From Halichondria panicea (lineage: Eukaryota; Porifera; Demospongiae; Suberitida; Halichondriidae): a DNA stretch of 64,000 bases. The DNA is taken from the NCBI RefSeq assembly GCF_963675165.1, contig NC_087390.1:3238001-3302000 (forward strand). Reading direction: 5' to 3'. The notes under the pieces were generated by a model. That model was given only the letters and a program-made list of their open reading frames with translations, was not told where the DNA came from and searched no databases. Made by a program: the position numbers and the translations under genes. Every line of letters starts with the position of its first letter. Positions within the stretch are counted from its first letter, which is position 1. Shown here one piece after another: positions 1 to 10,430 of the stretch.

Positions 1-488
1 ATCTGATCCAGGCCTAGCTGTAGTGAGGTAACCAAACATGCTACCACAGCTACAATAGAGAGACTCCCACCTATGCAATACAAGACACTCACAACATACA
101 CGTATTGTGCAATGCCAGGAACTAGGGTGAAGGCACTAGAAAGCAAACTTGTGAGGAACAACAGTACAAAACTGTATTTCATCACTCTGTAGTTCCCCAG
201 CTTTGCGTCGGCTAGCCATCCCGAGAAAACAGCTCCGAACAAACCAAACACAATTGGGATAGGAAGTAGCCATTGTGAAATTACAAAATTGACATCAGGT
301 CGTTTACGGTATACATGGGACACTGAAATACAAGATATAGTCAACAGTACGACCCAAACCAGAACAAGAAAGGCTCCCTTGGAATAGAACCACCTCACTC
401 TGTACTTGCACTTGCAGCCATTCCTTGATACCAGAGGGCTGCCTCCATTCGTAGAGTTAGTTATTCTCATAACAGAGTCTGCATGCAT
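1..488 (-). CDS. POT/SLC15-like (MFS) membrane transporter, 5' part, runs off left edge
   Basis: The minus strand is open from 530 to the window edge. The first ATG is at 488 (MHADSVMRITNS), with another at 470; an in-frame TAG lies at 531-533. About 162 residues are visible: a short polar N-terminus with a basic Cys/Lys/Arg stretch, then four hydrophobic segments. The first is GAFLVLVWVVLLTISCI, the second contains PIPIVFGLFGAVFSGWLAD. The sequence FSGWLADAKLGNYRVMKYS resembles the conserved GGxLAD..LGrykvi loop between helices 2 and 3 of proton-coupled oligopeptide transporters (SLC15/POT, MFS fold). Such proteins sit in the plasma or lysosomal membrane and take up small peptides or related solutes. 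The remaining helices lie outside the window. The family call rests on this loop and the hydrophobicity pattern; another MFS family is possible. Confidence 0.6.
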   Translation of the reverse strand, partial: MHADSVMRITNSTNGGSPLVSRNGCKCKYRVRWFYSKGAFLVLVWVVLLTISCISVSHVYRKRPDVNFVISQWLLPIPIVFGLFGAVFSGWLADAKLGNYRVMKYSFVLLFLTSLLSSAFTLVPGIAQYVYVVSVLYCIGGSLSIVAVVACLVTSLQLGLDQ

Positions 489-530
489 GTAATTATACAG
501 ACGTGTGCATGCATAGATGGCTGCCAAAAA

Positions 531-1195
531 CTATACTGTATTTGGTACTACGGCTGAGAGCAATATCTATTGGCAACAATTTCAGACAACTTACGCACAG
601 ATACAGACACACTTGTACAATCTTTATCTAAATACACTAAATGCTGCCTGCCTGAGTGGCTCATGCTTACTTAATCAGTAATAGTGGTTATTCACTACTT
701 CCCTAAATGGTTACGAGTCATGTTGCTAAACAATGAGAGTGGGTTTCAGTTTTGTACATTCCATCGATGTTTATTACAAGCTCAAACAATGACTAACTGT
801 TCACATATAGAAAAGAATGGTGAATATGTGCATGTGCAACAAAAAAGTTATTAAAACATCTTGCATAAAAGCTCCCCTGATGAATGTATTGCAAAAACAA
901 ACCTCCTTATACGTTGTATATACCACATCCAGACGGTAACATACCGTCTAGTACACACATGATTACACACAGAAAATTACCATAAAAAATTTATATCACA
1001 TATAGTGGGTGTATTTCAATTGAAGTATACTTGGCGATTATGACGATCATGCTGCATGGCATTATTGATCACACGTTACCGATTATTAATTTTGGGTGAG
1101 ATTATTGAATTTGGCCATCCCTACCTGATTTGACAATTACCGATATAATTATGTACATCTCACTAAGTATGAGTATACAGCCTCTAAATTTAGAC
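531..1195. other. Intergenic, no gene seen
   Basis: AT-rich DNA upstream of the transporter. No ORF with domain-like sequence and no clear repeat structure was recognised; the promoter of the minus-strand transporter is presumably here. Confidence 0.4.
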
Positions 1196-1236
1196 ACTTA
1201 TTATGCCTCGGTACGCATGCGAGCGAGGTATACGGT

Positions 1237-1312
<76 letters not shown>

Positions 1313-1530
1313 CCGCTACAGCTGCTCAAGGATGAATCAAGTACAAGTAAGAGTTTCTATAGGCTTCTAGTCATGTTTACTTGGATTTTAATTCGTGGAT
1401 TTGCACTTCGTTCTCAAGTTATGCCTAGTTTTACTTACTTGGAATGTCATTGCAGCCTTTTCAGAAGAGTCCGTAGCAAAACTTGTTCACCGAGTGTTAC
1501 TACTCTAAACTTTTGGCATCGATCGTTTTT
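1196..1530 (+). repeat. Dispersed repeat family A with (TG)n microsatellite
   Basis: The unit starts near the motif GCGAGGTATACGGTAG, contains a pure TG run at about 1245-1309, and continues through 'agtttctataggcttcta' to 'agaagagtccgtagcaaaac'. Related copies lie at 55535-55800 (nearly full), 9390-9620, 45780-45830, 51600-51680 and, inverted, 61200-61330. An open frame through it is only the Val-Cys translation of the TG run. Confidence 0.75.
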
Positions 1531-1642
1531 AGCAACAATCATGGTTGATCATCATTACCCACTATTTGGTTGATTGCATACAGCAAAATTAAAGATGTTC
1601 ATCATGATAATTATAATCAATGTGTGTATAAAAGCTAGCTAT

Positions 1643-2064
1643 TACCGTAATTGATGTAATTACAGCACCAGAAAAAATTAATTCCACTTCTGAGTGGCGC
1701 ATCTTTAGAGCACAAAAATTGCGATCAGCCCAAGCTGGCGCCTAAATTATGGTGGCGCTTATGTTCAACAGCTAGTATAGAATTTGTAGAGAAAATGGGC
1801 GTGGTCTAGCTCAGTTTCACTTGCTAGCTGTGCACCGTTGAGAGCTGAATGACTTGTGAACAACGTTCATTGACTGTAGCTATGGGTTAGACAACTGTTT
1901 AGAAGTGAGGGAAGTCAAAGATGCAGGATGATTGTCTTGATGTCTCAAACAAGCCTTTTTATAAGCGCTAGAAAAAAATAATTCCAACAACGATTGGCGC
2001 TTTTTTAGGACCTAAAAAATTATGCTGATGCTGACGTGGCGCTATAATTACATCAATTACGATA
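1643..2064. mobile_element. MITE-like element, family B
   Basis: Ends are inverted repeats: left 'gtaattgatgtaattacagc', right 'gctataattacatcaattac'. Just inside the right end a segment near 1966-2040 repeats the left subterminal pattern inverted (AGAAAAAA...TTCCA...GGCGC). There is no coding capacity. Other copies are at 19046-19585 and a short one at 36495-36556. Confidence 0.7.
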
Positions 2065-2283
2065 GTAGTTTTATGTTATGTAGCTTTGGCACCTCCACCG
2101 AGGCATCAGCACCCACGGTGCTTTCATATTATATAAGGACTTGTTTATCAAGGGTGTCCAACTTCAGAGGGCTGGTTTCTATGTGCTTCTATTGAGTTGG
2201 GATGTTGGTTGATATAAGAGGTGCCTCTATTATTTACCTCACTGTAACGTAACAAACCACACCCATGGTATAATTAGTCAACA

Positions 2284-2642
2284 TACCGTATATCTTTTAA
2301 TTTATCGGGACACTCTTCTGGGCAATTTTTGTTTTTCTAATACAACGGACACTCCAGTGCTTTAATATTACTAAATATCCGGACAATACCTTGAAAAGTT
2401 GAGTTACATTCATAGACGGCAAGTAAAACTTGAGTGCTGCAGTTAGATAGCTTTGAGTAGCTAGTTTTAGATAGCTAGTGCAACTATTCAGTCGCACACT
2501 AGCTGTTCTATGCAGCTGCTTGCTTGTTTTAATTCCGGACACTTCGCATGCTCTATAAAAATCTGTTCCAATTATACCCGGACAATTTCCAAAATAATTA
2601 TTTTTTGATGTCCGATAAATTAGAACATACATGTATACGGTA
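2284..2642. mobile_element. MITE-like element with terminal inverted repeats
   Basis: The left end reads TACCGTATA...TAATTTATCGGGACA. The right end reads TGTCCGATAAATTA...TATACGGTA, its inverse complement apart from a few changes. An open minus-strand frame inside lacks any protein-like features and looks like a chance frame. Confidence 0.7.
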
Positions 2643-2723
2643 GAAAGTTATGTTGAACTCTGACTCTGTCATAGAGAAATCTGTTCAACCGGATAATCGA
2701 AGGCCATACAATTGAGGTACTAG

Positions 2724-2912
2724 CGTACCGCATAGCGGGTAATTTTCGTGAGGTAAAAATTTCGTTTACTAAAAATGCGAACATTTTCGTGAGTAAACAT
2801 TTCGTTTGACTTCATTGCCTGCACTGCATTGCATGCGTTCTGGTAAACCACGCCTAGGTTTTTGTGGGGAACATATTCATGGGAGGTCAGCTTTCGCACG
2901 AAAATAAATGAT
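2724..2912. repeat. Dispersed repeat family C (TATAGCGGG / TTTTCG type)
   Basis: Contains 'catagcgggtaattttcgtg' and several further TTTTCG/TTTCG motifs. The same family recurs at 32377-32530 and 34830-35012 inside RPL37A introns and as fragments near 48005-48075 and 48395-48420. Its end motif (CCGTATAGCGGGT) lets the two sides pair. Confidence 0.6.
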
Positions 2913-3689
2913 CATTATCCCACAAAATCATGTGCTATGCATGTTTGTGTTGATCAATATTATTGAATTGATTGAACACTGTACAAGTATTGTTCAAGTA
3001 TTGTTCAAGTATTTGTAGTAATTACATTTGCCAGTAATATTTTAGATTGAAACTCTGACATGTATACGATGTATATGTACCTGGCTAATGGTGTCCAGGA
3101 AAGAAGAGGGTCTGTCTTTAAGTAGTACTACCACGAGCAGCTGTATGTATGCACGTACACAGAACAGATCTATAGTAGACATTGGAGTCTATCACCAATA
3201 GGCTGATACTGAACAGATTAGAAAATTAGCAGAAGAATAATATCGCTAAAAAACTATCCAAGCCAAAGCACACCCACCGTTTGTATATCTTGATGATCTT
3301 GTTCATAAGTTTCAACAGCCTCATCCAGAGGGAAGCCTTCAAAGTGACCGCACTGCCGAGGGCTAGGGACCACTATACCTATAATATAGCATATTTCAGG
3401 GCCATAGATAGCTTAGACATACAGGGGTGGCAAAATAACACAGGTACGTGTTAGCACGCCCAAGTTTGTTGAATATTAGGTATAATAATTATGCATTGTA
3501 ACTATCCAAGAAAACATGTACAACAATAAAGCACCTTTCAAAAAACCCTAGATGTCTGTCATGTGTGTTAAATAACAAATTTTACTGATACATGTACGTA
3601 TATCCTGTAAAATAAAATGCTTTATGAACAATAATTATTATGTATGCTTAATTATACGTTGCAACTATATAATAGTACTTACACACACA
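2913..3689. other. Intergenic, no gene seen
   Basis: AT-rich sequence with a short near-tandem repeat ('gtacaagtattgttcaagta', about 2984-3013). No coding or RNA gene recognised. Confidence 0.35.
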
Positions 3690-4145
3690 CCCGACGGCTT
3701 CACTATAATGCACCCTCACACATCCACCCCCTTACACTATAGTCCTCGAGTGAGAATTGTCAGGTCTAATGCAGTCTGGTTCTCGTGTTGCAACACCCTC
3801 ACACCCCACACACCTCCTCACCCTCCAGCCCTCGAGTGAGAATTGTCAGGTCTAATGCAGTCTGGTTCTCGTGTTGCAACACCCTCACACCCCACACACC
3901 CCCTCACCCTCCAGCCCTCGAGTGAGAATTGTCAGGTCTAATGCAGTCTGGCTCTCATGTTGCAACACCCTCACACCCTACACACCCCCTCACCCTCCAG
4001 CCCTCGAGTGTGAATTGTCAGGTCTAATGCAGTCTGGCTCTCGTGTTGCAATACCCTCACATCCCACACCCCACACATTCCTCACCCTCCAGCCCTTGAG
4101 TGAGAATGGTCAGGTCTAATGCAGTCTGGCTCTCATGTTGCAAAG
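3690..4145. repeat. Minisatellite, 86-bp unit, about five copies
   Basis: The marker 'caggtctaat' occurs at 3761, 3847, 3933, 4019 and 4111, so the spacing is 86, 86, 86 and 92 bp. Each unit joins a C/A-rich half (ccctcacaccccacacac) to a conserved half (ctcgagtgagaattgtcagg). Open frames on both strands through it are periodic and not gene-like. Confidence 0.9.
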
Positions 4146-4639
4146 GAGACAGCTGCCCCAAATTGTAAAACACTTGTAGGGACACACCCACCTGGGTCGG
4201 GTTCAGAAGGGAGGGAGAGAAAATAAATACACAGACCATTAGAAAATGATGGATTTAGGTACAAAAAGATATATAGCCTATCAACAATTATACCATGTCA
4301 ATAGTAATTGAAGGGCTACTGCACCAGAATCAGAATCATATGTTGAAATCTAATTGGCATCAAAAGTATTACAGCTTATGAAAACGCTTAGATACATGTA
4401 TACGCAAATTTGTAGTGCTTTTGTACTAACTCGAGTCCCTGTAGCAACATCTTCTTGCCCCAAGACATCACTTTCTTACATGCTCGTTCCAGCCACACCC
4501 CCACTCCAGCTACGTCCATACAACGTAACGCATATAAAGTTAAGTTTATCAAGTGTGAAAGAAAGCGACAACAGATGAGAAAACAAGAGCATTTTTTAAG
4601 CAAGTTTTTGTTCATGGCTAAGTTTGAATATACCGTGAT
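4146..4639. other. Intergenic, no convincing gene
   Basis: Overlapping open frames exist on both strands at about 4354-4784. Neither shows a recognised domain, and the minus frame runs into the U2-like RNA gene, so both are treated as chance frames. Confidence 0.4.
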
Positions 4640-4694
4640 AATAGACAAAAAAAGTGTATTGATTTTTGTTTTTATTGATATTTCCCCAGAGGGG

Positions 4695-4875
4695 AGGGCC
4701 ACCGTTGGCAGTAGTGCAATACCATGGCAACCGGTGGGACAGGTGAAGCAAGCTTCAGACCATGTCCCAGTGGTCAAAAATTGAAGTAAAAGCGTGGGGC
4801 AATAGCCCCGTCGAAGCTTTTACACTTCGAAGAACAGTTATTTCTACTTGATCTTAGCCAAAAGGCCAGAAGCGA
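4695..4875 (-). ncRNA. U2 spliceosomal snRNA-like gene with divergent branch-site segment
   Basis: Read on the minus strand from 4875, the RNA begins AUCGCUUCUGGCCUUUUGGC, the U2 5' end (stem I) minus one C, followed by UAAGAUCAAGU. Then come a segment differing from the usual GUAGUA (here AGAAAUAA), CUGUUCUU, a stem IIa-like hairpin (UCGAAG/CUUCGA), stem IIb (GGGGC-UAUU-GCCCC), a strand GCUUUUAC that pairs perfectly with the IIa loop (GUAAAAGC, as in stem IIc), an Sm site AAUUUUUGA, stem III (GGGACA...UGUCCC enclosing UGAAGCUUGCUUCA) and stem IV with GGUAUUGCACUAC. At about 181 nt it matches U2 length (about 188). A TATA box lies 30 bp upstream. Family assignment is strong from order and structure; activity is not shown. 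It could be a variant or a well-preserved pseudogene. Confidence 0.8.
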
Positions 4876-4897
4876 TACTGCAATGTCTGGTAGAACC

Positions 4898-4905
4898 CTT
4901 TTTAT
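4898..4905 (-). promoter_or_regulatory. TATA box of U2-like gene
   Basis: Minus-strand TATAAAAA, with its first T 30 bp upstream of the inferred RNA 5' end at 4875. The duplicate gene has TATAAGAA at the same distance. No proximal sequence element was identified, as its sponge consensus is not known to me. Confidence 0.55.
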
Positions 4906-6240
4906 ACTCTTAGCTATGATACAGCTTTTGTGGTGGTTGTGAGGTGAGAAATTTAACGGCTTCGAAAGTACATTCCGTCACAAGAATGTTAGGAATGTTA
5001 GCAATCTGTCCAACATCAAGTTTTGCGCATAAAAATTGCTAAAGCTAAAGCTAACCTCAGTTCCAGGCCAAATTTTCAGGAGCCTGGTATCTATTGCATG
5101 CAGTGTGCATTTGCTCTTCACAATCTGGTTCCGTACAGCCTATGGCAAGTCTACAGTGGTTCTAAACTGCTGTTTGCAAAGACAACAGAGGTAGATGAGA
5201 GTCTCTTTTGGCTTCAGACTAGTGTGCAAGCCTTCTAGACCAATGTAATAGATGGCATAAGCCACAGCTTCATGGAACTCAGTCACGGAGATTAAGTACC
5301 ATGCTCTACCAAGATTACGCCCACTCCCGCTTTTGAGTGAAAGTTCCTATATGCTTCAGAATACGCTCACCAAGAAGTGATGCAATCTTGTGGAGCAGTT
5401 GTCAAAGAAATGGTTTAGCAGTTCAGTTCTTGTATATACGCTCTGAAGATAGCTAGATATAGCTACATCCAATTATTATTGCTCCTATTTGCAGGTCAGT
5501 ATAAGAGACAAGGACAATCTTCTCTGAATCTCTGTTGAAGACTCTGACAGTGACAAGGAATTAAAAACCTTTTGATGCAAACTTTTTACTTCTTTACTTT
5601 TCTTTGTACCTAGCTACTTTACCCATGCATTAATTATTGTTGTATTCATTGTATATTTCAAGCACTGGCAGGCCTCAAACTCGGACAGAAAATAATTATT
5701 TAGTTTCTTAATGAGTGGGTGTAATTCGAGAGGGTGAGGTTAATTTTGAATTTAAGCCCATCTCACCTGTAGCTGCTTTGTAGCTATTCAAAATCAAGTG
5801 GAAATAAGCTTCACTAGTCAGTGGGATTAAGCTATAATTACAAAAACGGCTGAAATTGGTGATAATATGGATTGATGGTTTTACCATTGCTTAGTATTCA
5901 ATTTCGGAGAAGGTTTGAGCTACCTTGGTGTGCCTCCCTACATCAGCCTCTTAACAAGATATAGAGCATTCGCATCAGCAGGTTGCATGCAGCCTGTGTG
6001 AAGAGGGAGAGGTATAGGTTACAGCTTCTGGAGTCTCCTGATTATGAGTGGTGCTAGACAGTGCTATTTAAGGGGGACCCAGTCTATAACTTAACGAGCC
6101 TCCAAAATTCCACTACTCAAGTAATCGTATACACAAAGCAACGAACGCAATCTCAAACCTGTAGCCTATAACTAGTTGAGCATGCAGTCCTGTTGAAATC
6201 AACGTTCCTCAACACACTTTAACTACAAGCCTCAATAACA

Positions 6241-7571
6241 TGGGTGCGAGACTACTACACCAAAGACTACACTGACAACATCTAAGCGAGTCTAGACATA
6301 GATAATAGAGGAAGGGGATTGGAAACGGGATCACGTGAACTTATGCTTGCAACGTAAGGCCTCTGGACAGTCCGCATGTCAGACTCAACCAATAGACACC
6401 TTGAAGTGTGATTTTGAGGTCAAGAGAAGGTTTTGAAAAGAAGTAAATGAGGGTAAGTAAATGTATGAATAGCCTTATAATTCGTCTTTAGGTGTGGCTA
6501 GGTACAAAATGAATTATTATTACTAGTTAGCTAGAAGTCATGTTCATGCACTCTTTGTAGAACACAAAATTTGAAGATTTACAACAATTAGCTTTCTCTC
6601 TTTTTATTTGTGGGGTAAAAACTGACCATCTATTGTATATGAATGACCACAGTAGTAGATCTACATTATGGTATAATTATTGCTTCAACTGTATATTGGA
6701 AGTGCATGGGGAGATCATATACTTCTTGAGTCATTGGCCGAGTAAATTTTGTTGATTTACATTAGCCATTTTTGCGGGGTAGTTTCTCCATAACTAAGCT
6801 ATTCGAGACGTGGCAATAAATTATTAAAGATCAATGTCCATATTATTGCTTCCAATCCATTGCATTTTGCATTCATGCTCTGATTTTGTAACCGTAGTGT
6901 TGATGTGGCAAGAACTTGGACTGAGAAATCACTGGAAGACCATTGATAATTCATGCATAATTATGTTTAGACAATGCTTATACCTTTTACTGATTGTTTT
7001 TATAATTATATGTATAATCATTAAGTTTGTTAGTTTAGCATAAACTGCTTAGTGCATAAAATGTTTATTGTAAGCTCAAGCTGCATCCATGGTCGCGGCT
7101 ATAATTGAGGTTGTAGCAAGGACTGTCTCTTGTGTGAAATTAATAGTGCTATAAATTGCCTGCGTTTCCAACTCCCTCCTCTATTATGGTCATTGAGACG
7201 ACATCTGTATCTACTAGTCTCATGAATCAGCCGCCCTTCCTATGTGGGGAGGACTCTCCCATAGGAAGGGCGGCTAATTCATGAGACTATCATCTAGGTA
7301 CATGCATGGATATGATATGGCCGGCTGTTGAAATCGATGTTACGATATCCAAATAGTCAGTCATTCTCTCACACACACTCACTCTGCAGTACCTCTATAT
7401 TCCTGTGCCGCTGTGGTCTTATAGAGCCAAATAACTGGTATATATATATGCTTCACTTCAGACTTGAACCTACTGTCGATGTCAGCAGATGTCAGATTCT
7501 TCACGATCAACTCACTAGGATAGGATCGTCAGGGTCAAAAGGTGAAAATCATCACTGACTACAATGCATGG
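6241..7571. other. Intergenic upstream of NLR copy A; includes a long hairpin
   Basis: AT-rich, no gene recognised. The stretch about 7330-7420 ('gaaatcgatgttac...actctgcagtacc') resembles 18797-18860 upstream of NLR copy C, so it is probably part of the duplicated promoter region. Confidence 0.45.
7215..7289. repeat. Near-perfect hairpin, 30-bp arms
   Basis: Left arm 7215-7244 (begins tagtctcatgaatcagccgc) and right arm 7260-7289 (ends ctaattcatgagacta) are inverse complements with one mismatch around a 15-base loop. It is GC-richer than its surroundings. It could be a small foldback element or a transcribed hairpin. Confidence 0.75.
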
Positions 7572-7985
7572 CTAGGCTACAGACTTTAAGACTTCAGCAG
7601 CCAAGGCTTTCCGTGAGCACAATGACAAACTGGTAGACTCCATCCAAGAATCAGACCTGCCTGTGTTGGGGTCACAGATTTACAGTCGACATATAATTTC
7701 CAGGGAAACAATGAGAATGGTTGGAAATGTGTCTACCATGCACGAGAGCTGTCAGGGTGTCCAAGTTGATGCTAGCTGTAATAACTCACTTGGACGTACA
7801 TCCGGACAAGTTTGAGAGTGCCTTGGACGTCTTCAGAGAAAAGCTGGTGTATGCTGAAGTTGCTAGCATGATTGCATTGTGTTTTGGTAAGTCGATCAGA
7901 ATAATCACATTTTTTAATTAGTGTATTAGTACACATCCCTTGGAGTGGTTTTACTACTGGCAACACAATACATACTACTTATCAG

Positions 7986-8103
7986 TTGCCATGCAGACAT
8001 GCGCACACAAAGGTCAGGTTACAGTGTCCTAAAGGTTTACTGCTGTGTAATTATAAAGCAATGGAACCTTTTCCTGACCTTTGTGTGTGCATGTGTGGCA
8101 CTA
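7986..8103. repeat. Inverted-repeat element in intron 1 of NLR copy A
   Basis: Left arm 'gccatgcagacatgcgcaca...aaaggtcagg' and right arm 'cctgacctttgtgtgtgcatgtgtggc' pair with a few mismatches around about 55 bases. Small MITE or hairpin. Confidence 0.6.
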
Positions 8104-8984
8104 AGGTCAGATGTGCTCAATTGACTATGCATGGTTCGTGACAAGTATCATATAATCATAGCTATATATATATGCCTATAAGAAGCCAGTGAATGCTATA
8201 ATGTCCTGATCACTACTCGTCCCTAAATTCAACTCAACACTGTCCAACTGGTATTTAATTATGTACATCTGATCGGCTCGGCCCCGCTCCCGCATAAATT
8301 TTGCTCATATTCATTCTTCTTGCAACAAGGCAGAGAGTATACAGGCTAGACTCATTGTCCTGAATTGGCCCCAGATTACCCCTGTCCCTTGTCCCGAAAA
8401 GAAACTGCTATTCACCTCAGATATCCCGGATTTTCAAGGTTGCTGGTGATTACTAAGCTCCAATATGCTAAGCCTGGAAATAGAATCTTGAAACAATGAG
8501 AAACAGCTTTACACATGCAGAGAACTTATAGCTATAGCTAGCTAGCTTGATCAGTTCAATAAGTGGGCTGGGATCACTTGCTTAAAAAACAACAACGAAA
8601 CACCACTGTTAATAGTGACAGCACATCATTATTATGAGCATGCGCAGTGAGTAAGCCACATTGAGAGCTGAGCAGTGATGCTACTGGGGTATCCCCACTA
8701 CAATTCATATGTAAGAAAACATGGAAGAGATGTGAATTGTTATCTTCGCACTGAAAGTCAGAGTCATAATTATGTGCTTGAATTATTGTGAATTCGCTTC
8801 CTCCGCTCAGGGGATAACGCCCTCGTGTTTTGTCCCTGAAATTTGGCTGGGGAAGTTGGCCCCTTCGTTTTTATTTGGCTAGGAGAATTGTGTAAAGAGA
8901 CTGAAAAGAATATGTATGCCCCTCATTTTTGTTTTAAAATCTTGAGTAGATTTGTATATTGTACTCTTTTTTCTTGGTGTGCAG
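8104..8984. other. Intron of NLR copy A
   Basis: Intronic sequence between the CARD and Death exons. No coding or RNA feature recognised. Confidence 0.4.
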
Positions 8985-9266
8985 AGACTGCAGCTCAGTT
9001 GAACCATGAGTGCTCAAATGAAGCTCTTTGCTTGTTGCTGGGCCTGAGTAGTGCTGACATAGACGAAATCGATAATGATCCAAGAAACGTCTACAGTTCC
9101 CAAGGCAAGTGTTACACTGCTCTGTTAAAATGGAAGAGCAAAAATATTGATTTAGACAATCCATCAAAATCGACAGCTACTTACGCTCGATTAGTAGAAA
9201 TTGCTAAAGAGGACAAAGACAGAGAGGCAATTCGAGAAATTCACAAGGCTTGTGTCAAGTATGTCA
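8985..9266 (+). pseudogene. Intact Death-domain exon of NLR copy A
   Basis: 282 bp, bounded by acceptor GTGTGCAG and donor AGTAAGT, phase 1 at both ends, with no stop or frameshift. It encodes 94 residues including LNHECSNEALCLLLGLSSAD, YTALLKWKSKN and TYARLVEIAKEDKDREAIREI. The pattern (a helix with a Trp in 'LLKWKSK', then 'TYARLVEIA') is that of a Death domain, a homotypic adaptor-binding module. Copy C has no counterpart in its intron 1. The exon is intact while the rest of the gene is broken, so it may be recently decayed or used in another transcript. Confidence 0.7.
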
Positions 9267-9389
9267 GTAAGTTACATGTATGGCATAATTATATATTATC
9301 CTTTATATTGATCTAGCCACTTTGATCATTTAGCTACGGCAGCTTCCTTATAGTAACTAATTATGTGGTAAAGCATAATTATGCCTTGA

Positions 9390-9620
9390 GGTGTAGCCGC
9401 ACGAGGGATACGGTAAGGTAAAACTGACTGTGTGTGTGTGTGTGCATGTGTGTGTCTGTCTGTACTGTAACTGCTCAACGGTTGCAATGCGACGAAAACT
9501 AACAGCTTCTATAGGCTTCTAGCCATTGGATTTTGATTCGTGGATTTGCAAACTAAAGCCTAACAGTGAAGGCTGTTGCAGTCTCTTTCATAGCATCATC
9601 TGTTCGCACAAACTTTCTAT
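9390..9620 (+). repeat. Family A repeat in intron 2 of NLR copy A
   Basis: Contains 'cacgagggatacggtaaggt', a short TG run, 'cttctataggcttctagcca' and 'ttgattcgtggatttgcaaa', matching the copies at 1196 and 55535. Confidence 0.65.
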
Positions 9621-9689
9621 TCAACTTATGAGTTAACCATGCTCTAAAGCGCTAGCTGTTTGTTAGCTACAAGACTCAGGAAAGAGCTG

Positions 9690-10430
9690 CAAAGCTGCAT
9701 ATCCAGAGGAGGTTCGACAGGGTCAAAAGCTCACTAATGAATTCATCACATGAGCTTATGTTGTGTGCAGTAAATTTGCAAGTGTGACTGCTTGTCGCGC
9801 CCTGATTCTTGTGATAAAATAGCCCTTCATGTTACTGCTGCTACCAATTGGTTTCACTTTTAGCTATATACTGCGCCCCTCCAGAAAAATCGTGCAGTCT
9901 CTAAAAGGAGTGACCTCACACAAAGGTCGGCGTCTTGTCATGTCAAACTGACCTCTGAACTGTGGAAAGTAGGAGCTACCGTACTGTAGAGCGAATGTAG
10001 AGCTCAGCTACGTATATGTCCAGCCTATTGTTTTTATTAAATCGCCTATTATTCCCGCATTATTCCTCCAAAGCACAACATAAGCACAACATAGACCCCA
10101 TGCATGTTATCGCACAAGTAACATCAAACCAGAGGAGGTTGGACAGAGTCAAACGGTCACTAATAAATTCATCACGTGAGCTTATGTTTTGTGCAGTAAA
10201 TTTGCAAGTGTGACTGCTTGTCGCGCCCTGGTTCTTGTGATAAAATAGTACCTTCATGTTACTGCTGCTGCAAATTAGTTCACTTTTAGCTACTGCGCCC
10301 CTCCAGAGAAATTGTGCAGTCCCTTAGGGGTGACCTCACACAAAGGTCGTTTTTCTGTCATGTCAAACTGGCCTCTGACCTTTATAAAGTAGGAGCTACC
10401 TTATTGTAGAGCGAATGTATCGCTCAGCTA
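9690..10430 (+). repeat. Two direct copies of a 300-bp segment
   Basis: About 9699-10010 and 10125-10435 match closely: 'gaggaggttcgacagggtca' against 'gaggaggttggacagagtca', then shared 'gtgtgactgcttgtcgcgcc', 'actgcgcccctccaga' and 'gtgacctcacacaaaggtcg'. The copies are offset by about 430 bp, a local tandem duplication inside an intron of NLR copy A. Short open frames there are not gene-like. Confidence 0.8.

Larger units (their letters stand above)
4640..6240. repeat. Segmental duplication, copy 1 (U2-like gene and flanks)
   Basis: Closely matched by 17495-18510. Shared parts are the segment around 'gatatttccccagagggg' and the RNA gene, the 5' flank of the RNA ('gcaatgtctggtagaaccc'), and a later block from 'gagaaggtttgagc' through 'attccactactcaa' to 'aacctgtagcc'. 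Copy 1 carries about 1 kb of extra sequence in the middle. Further on both copies lead into an NLR CARD exon (7572 and 20068), so the duplicated unit includes a receptor gene. Nothing coding was recognised in 4990-5880. Confidence 0.75.

Noticed and set aside
1130..1573. 147-codon open frame with a Val-Cys run
   Set aside because: It is the translation of a TG microsatellite inside a dispersed repeat and starts at a non-ATG codon.
2297..2632. 111-codon minus-strand frame
   Set aside because: Lies wholly within an inverted-repeat element and shows no domain.
3624..4119. Pro/His-rich open frames
   Set aside because: Periodic translation of the 86-bp minisatellite.
3690..4145. CRISPR-like array
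   Set aside because: Units are contiguous 86-mers without unique spacers, in a eukaryotic genome.
4388..4784. Opposed open frames at the U2-like locus
   Set aside because: They overlap the structured RNA and have no protein features.
4695..4875. U12 (minor spliceosome) snRNA
   Set aside because: The 5' end, stem IV loop and length fit U2; the short GAAAUAAC resemblance to U12 is not supported by the rest.
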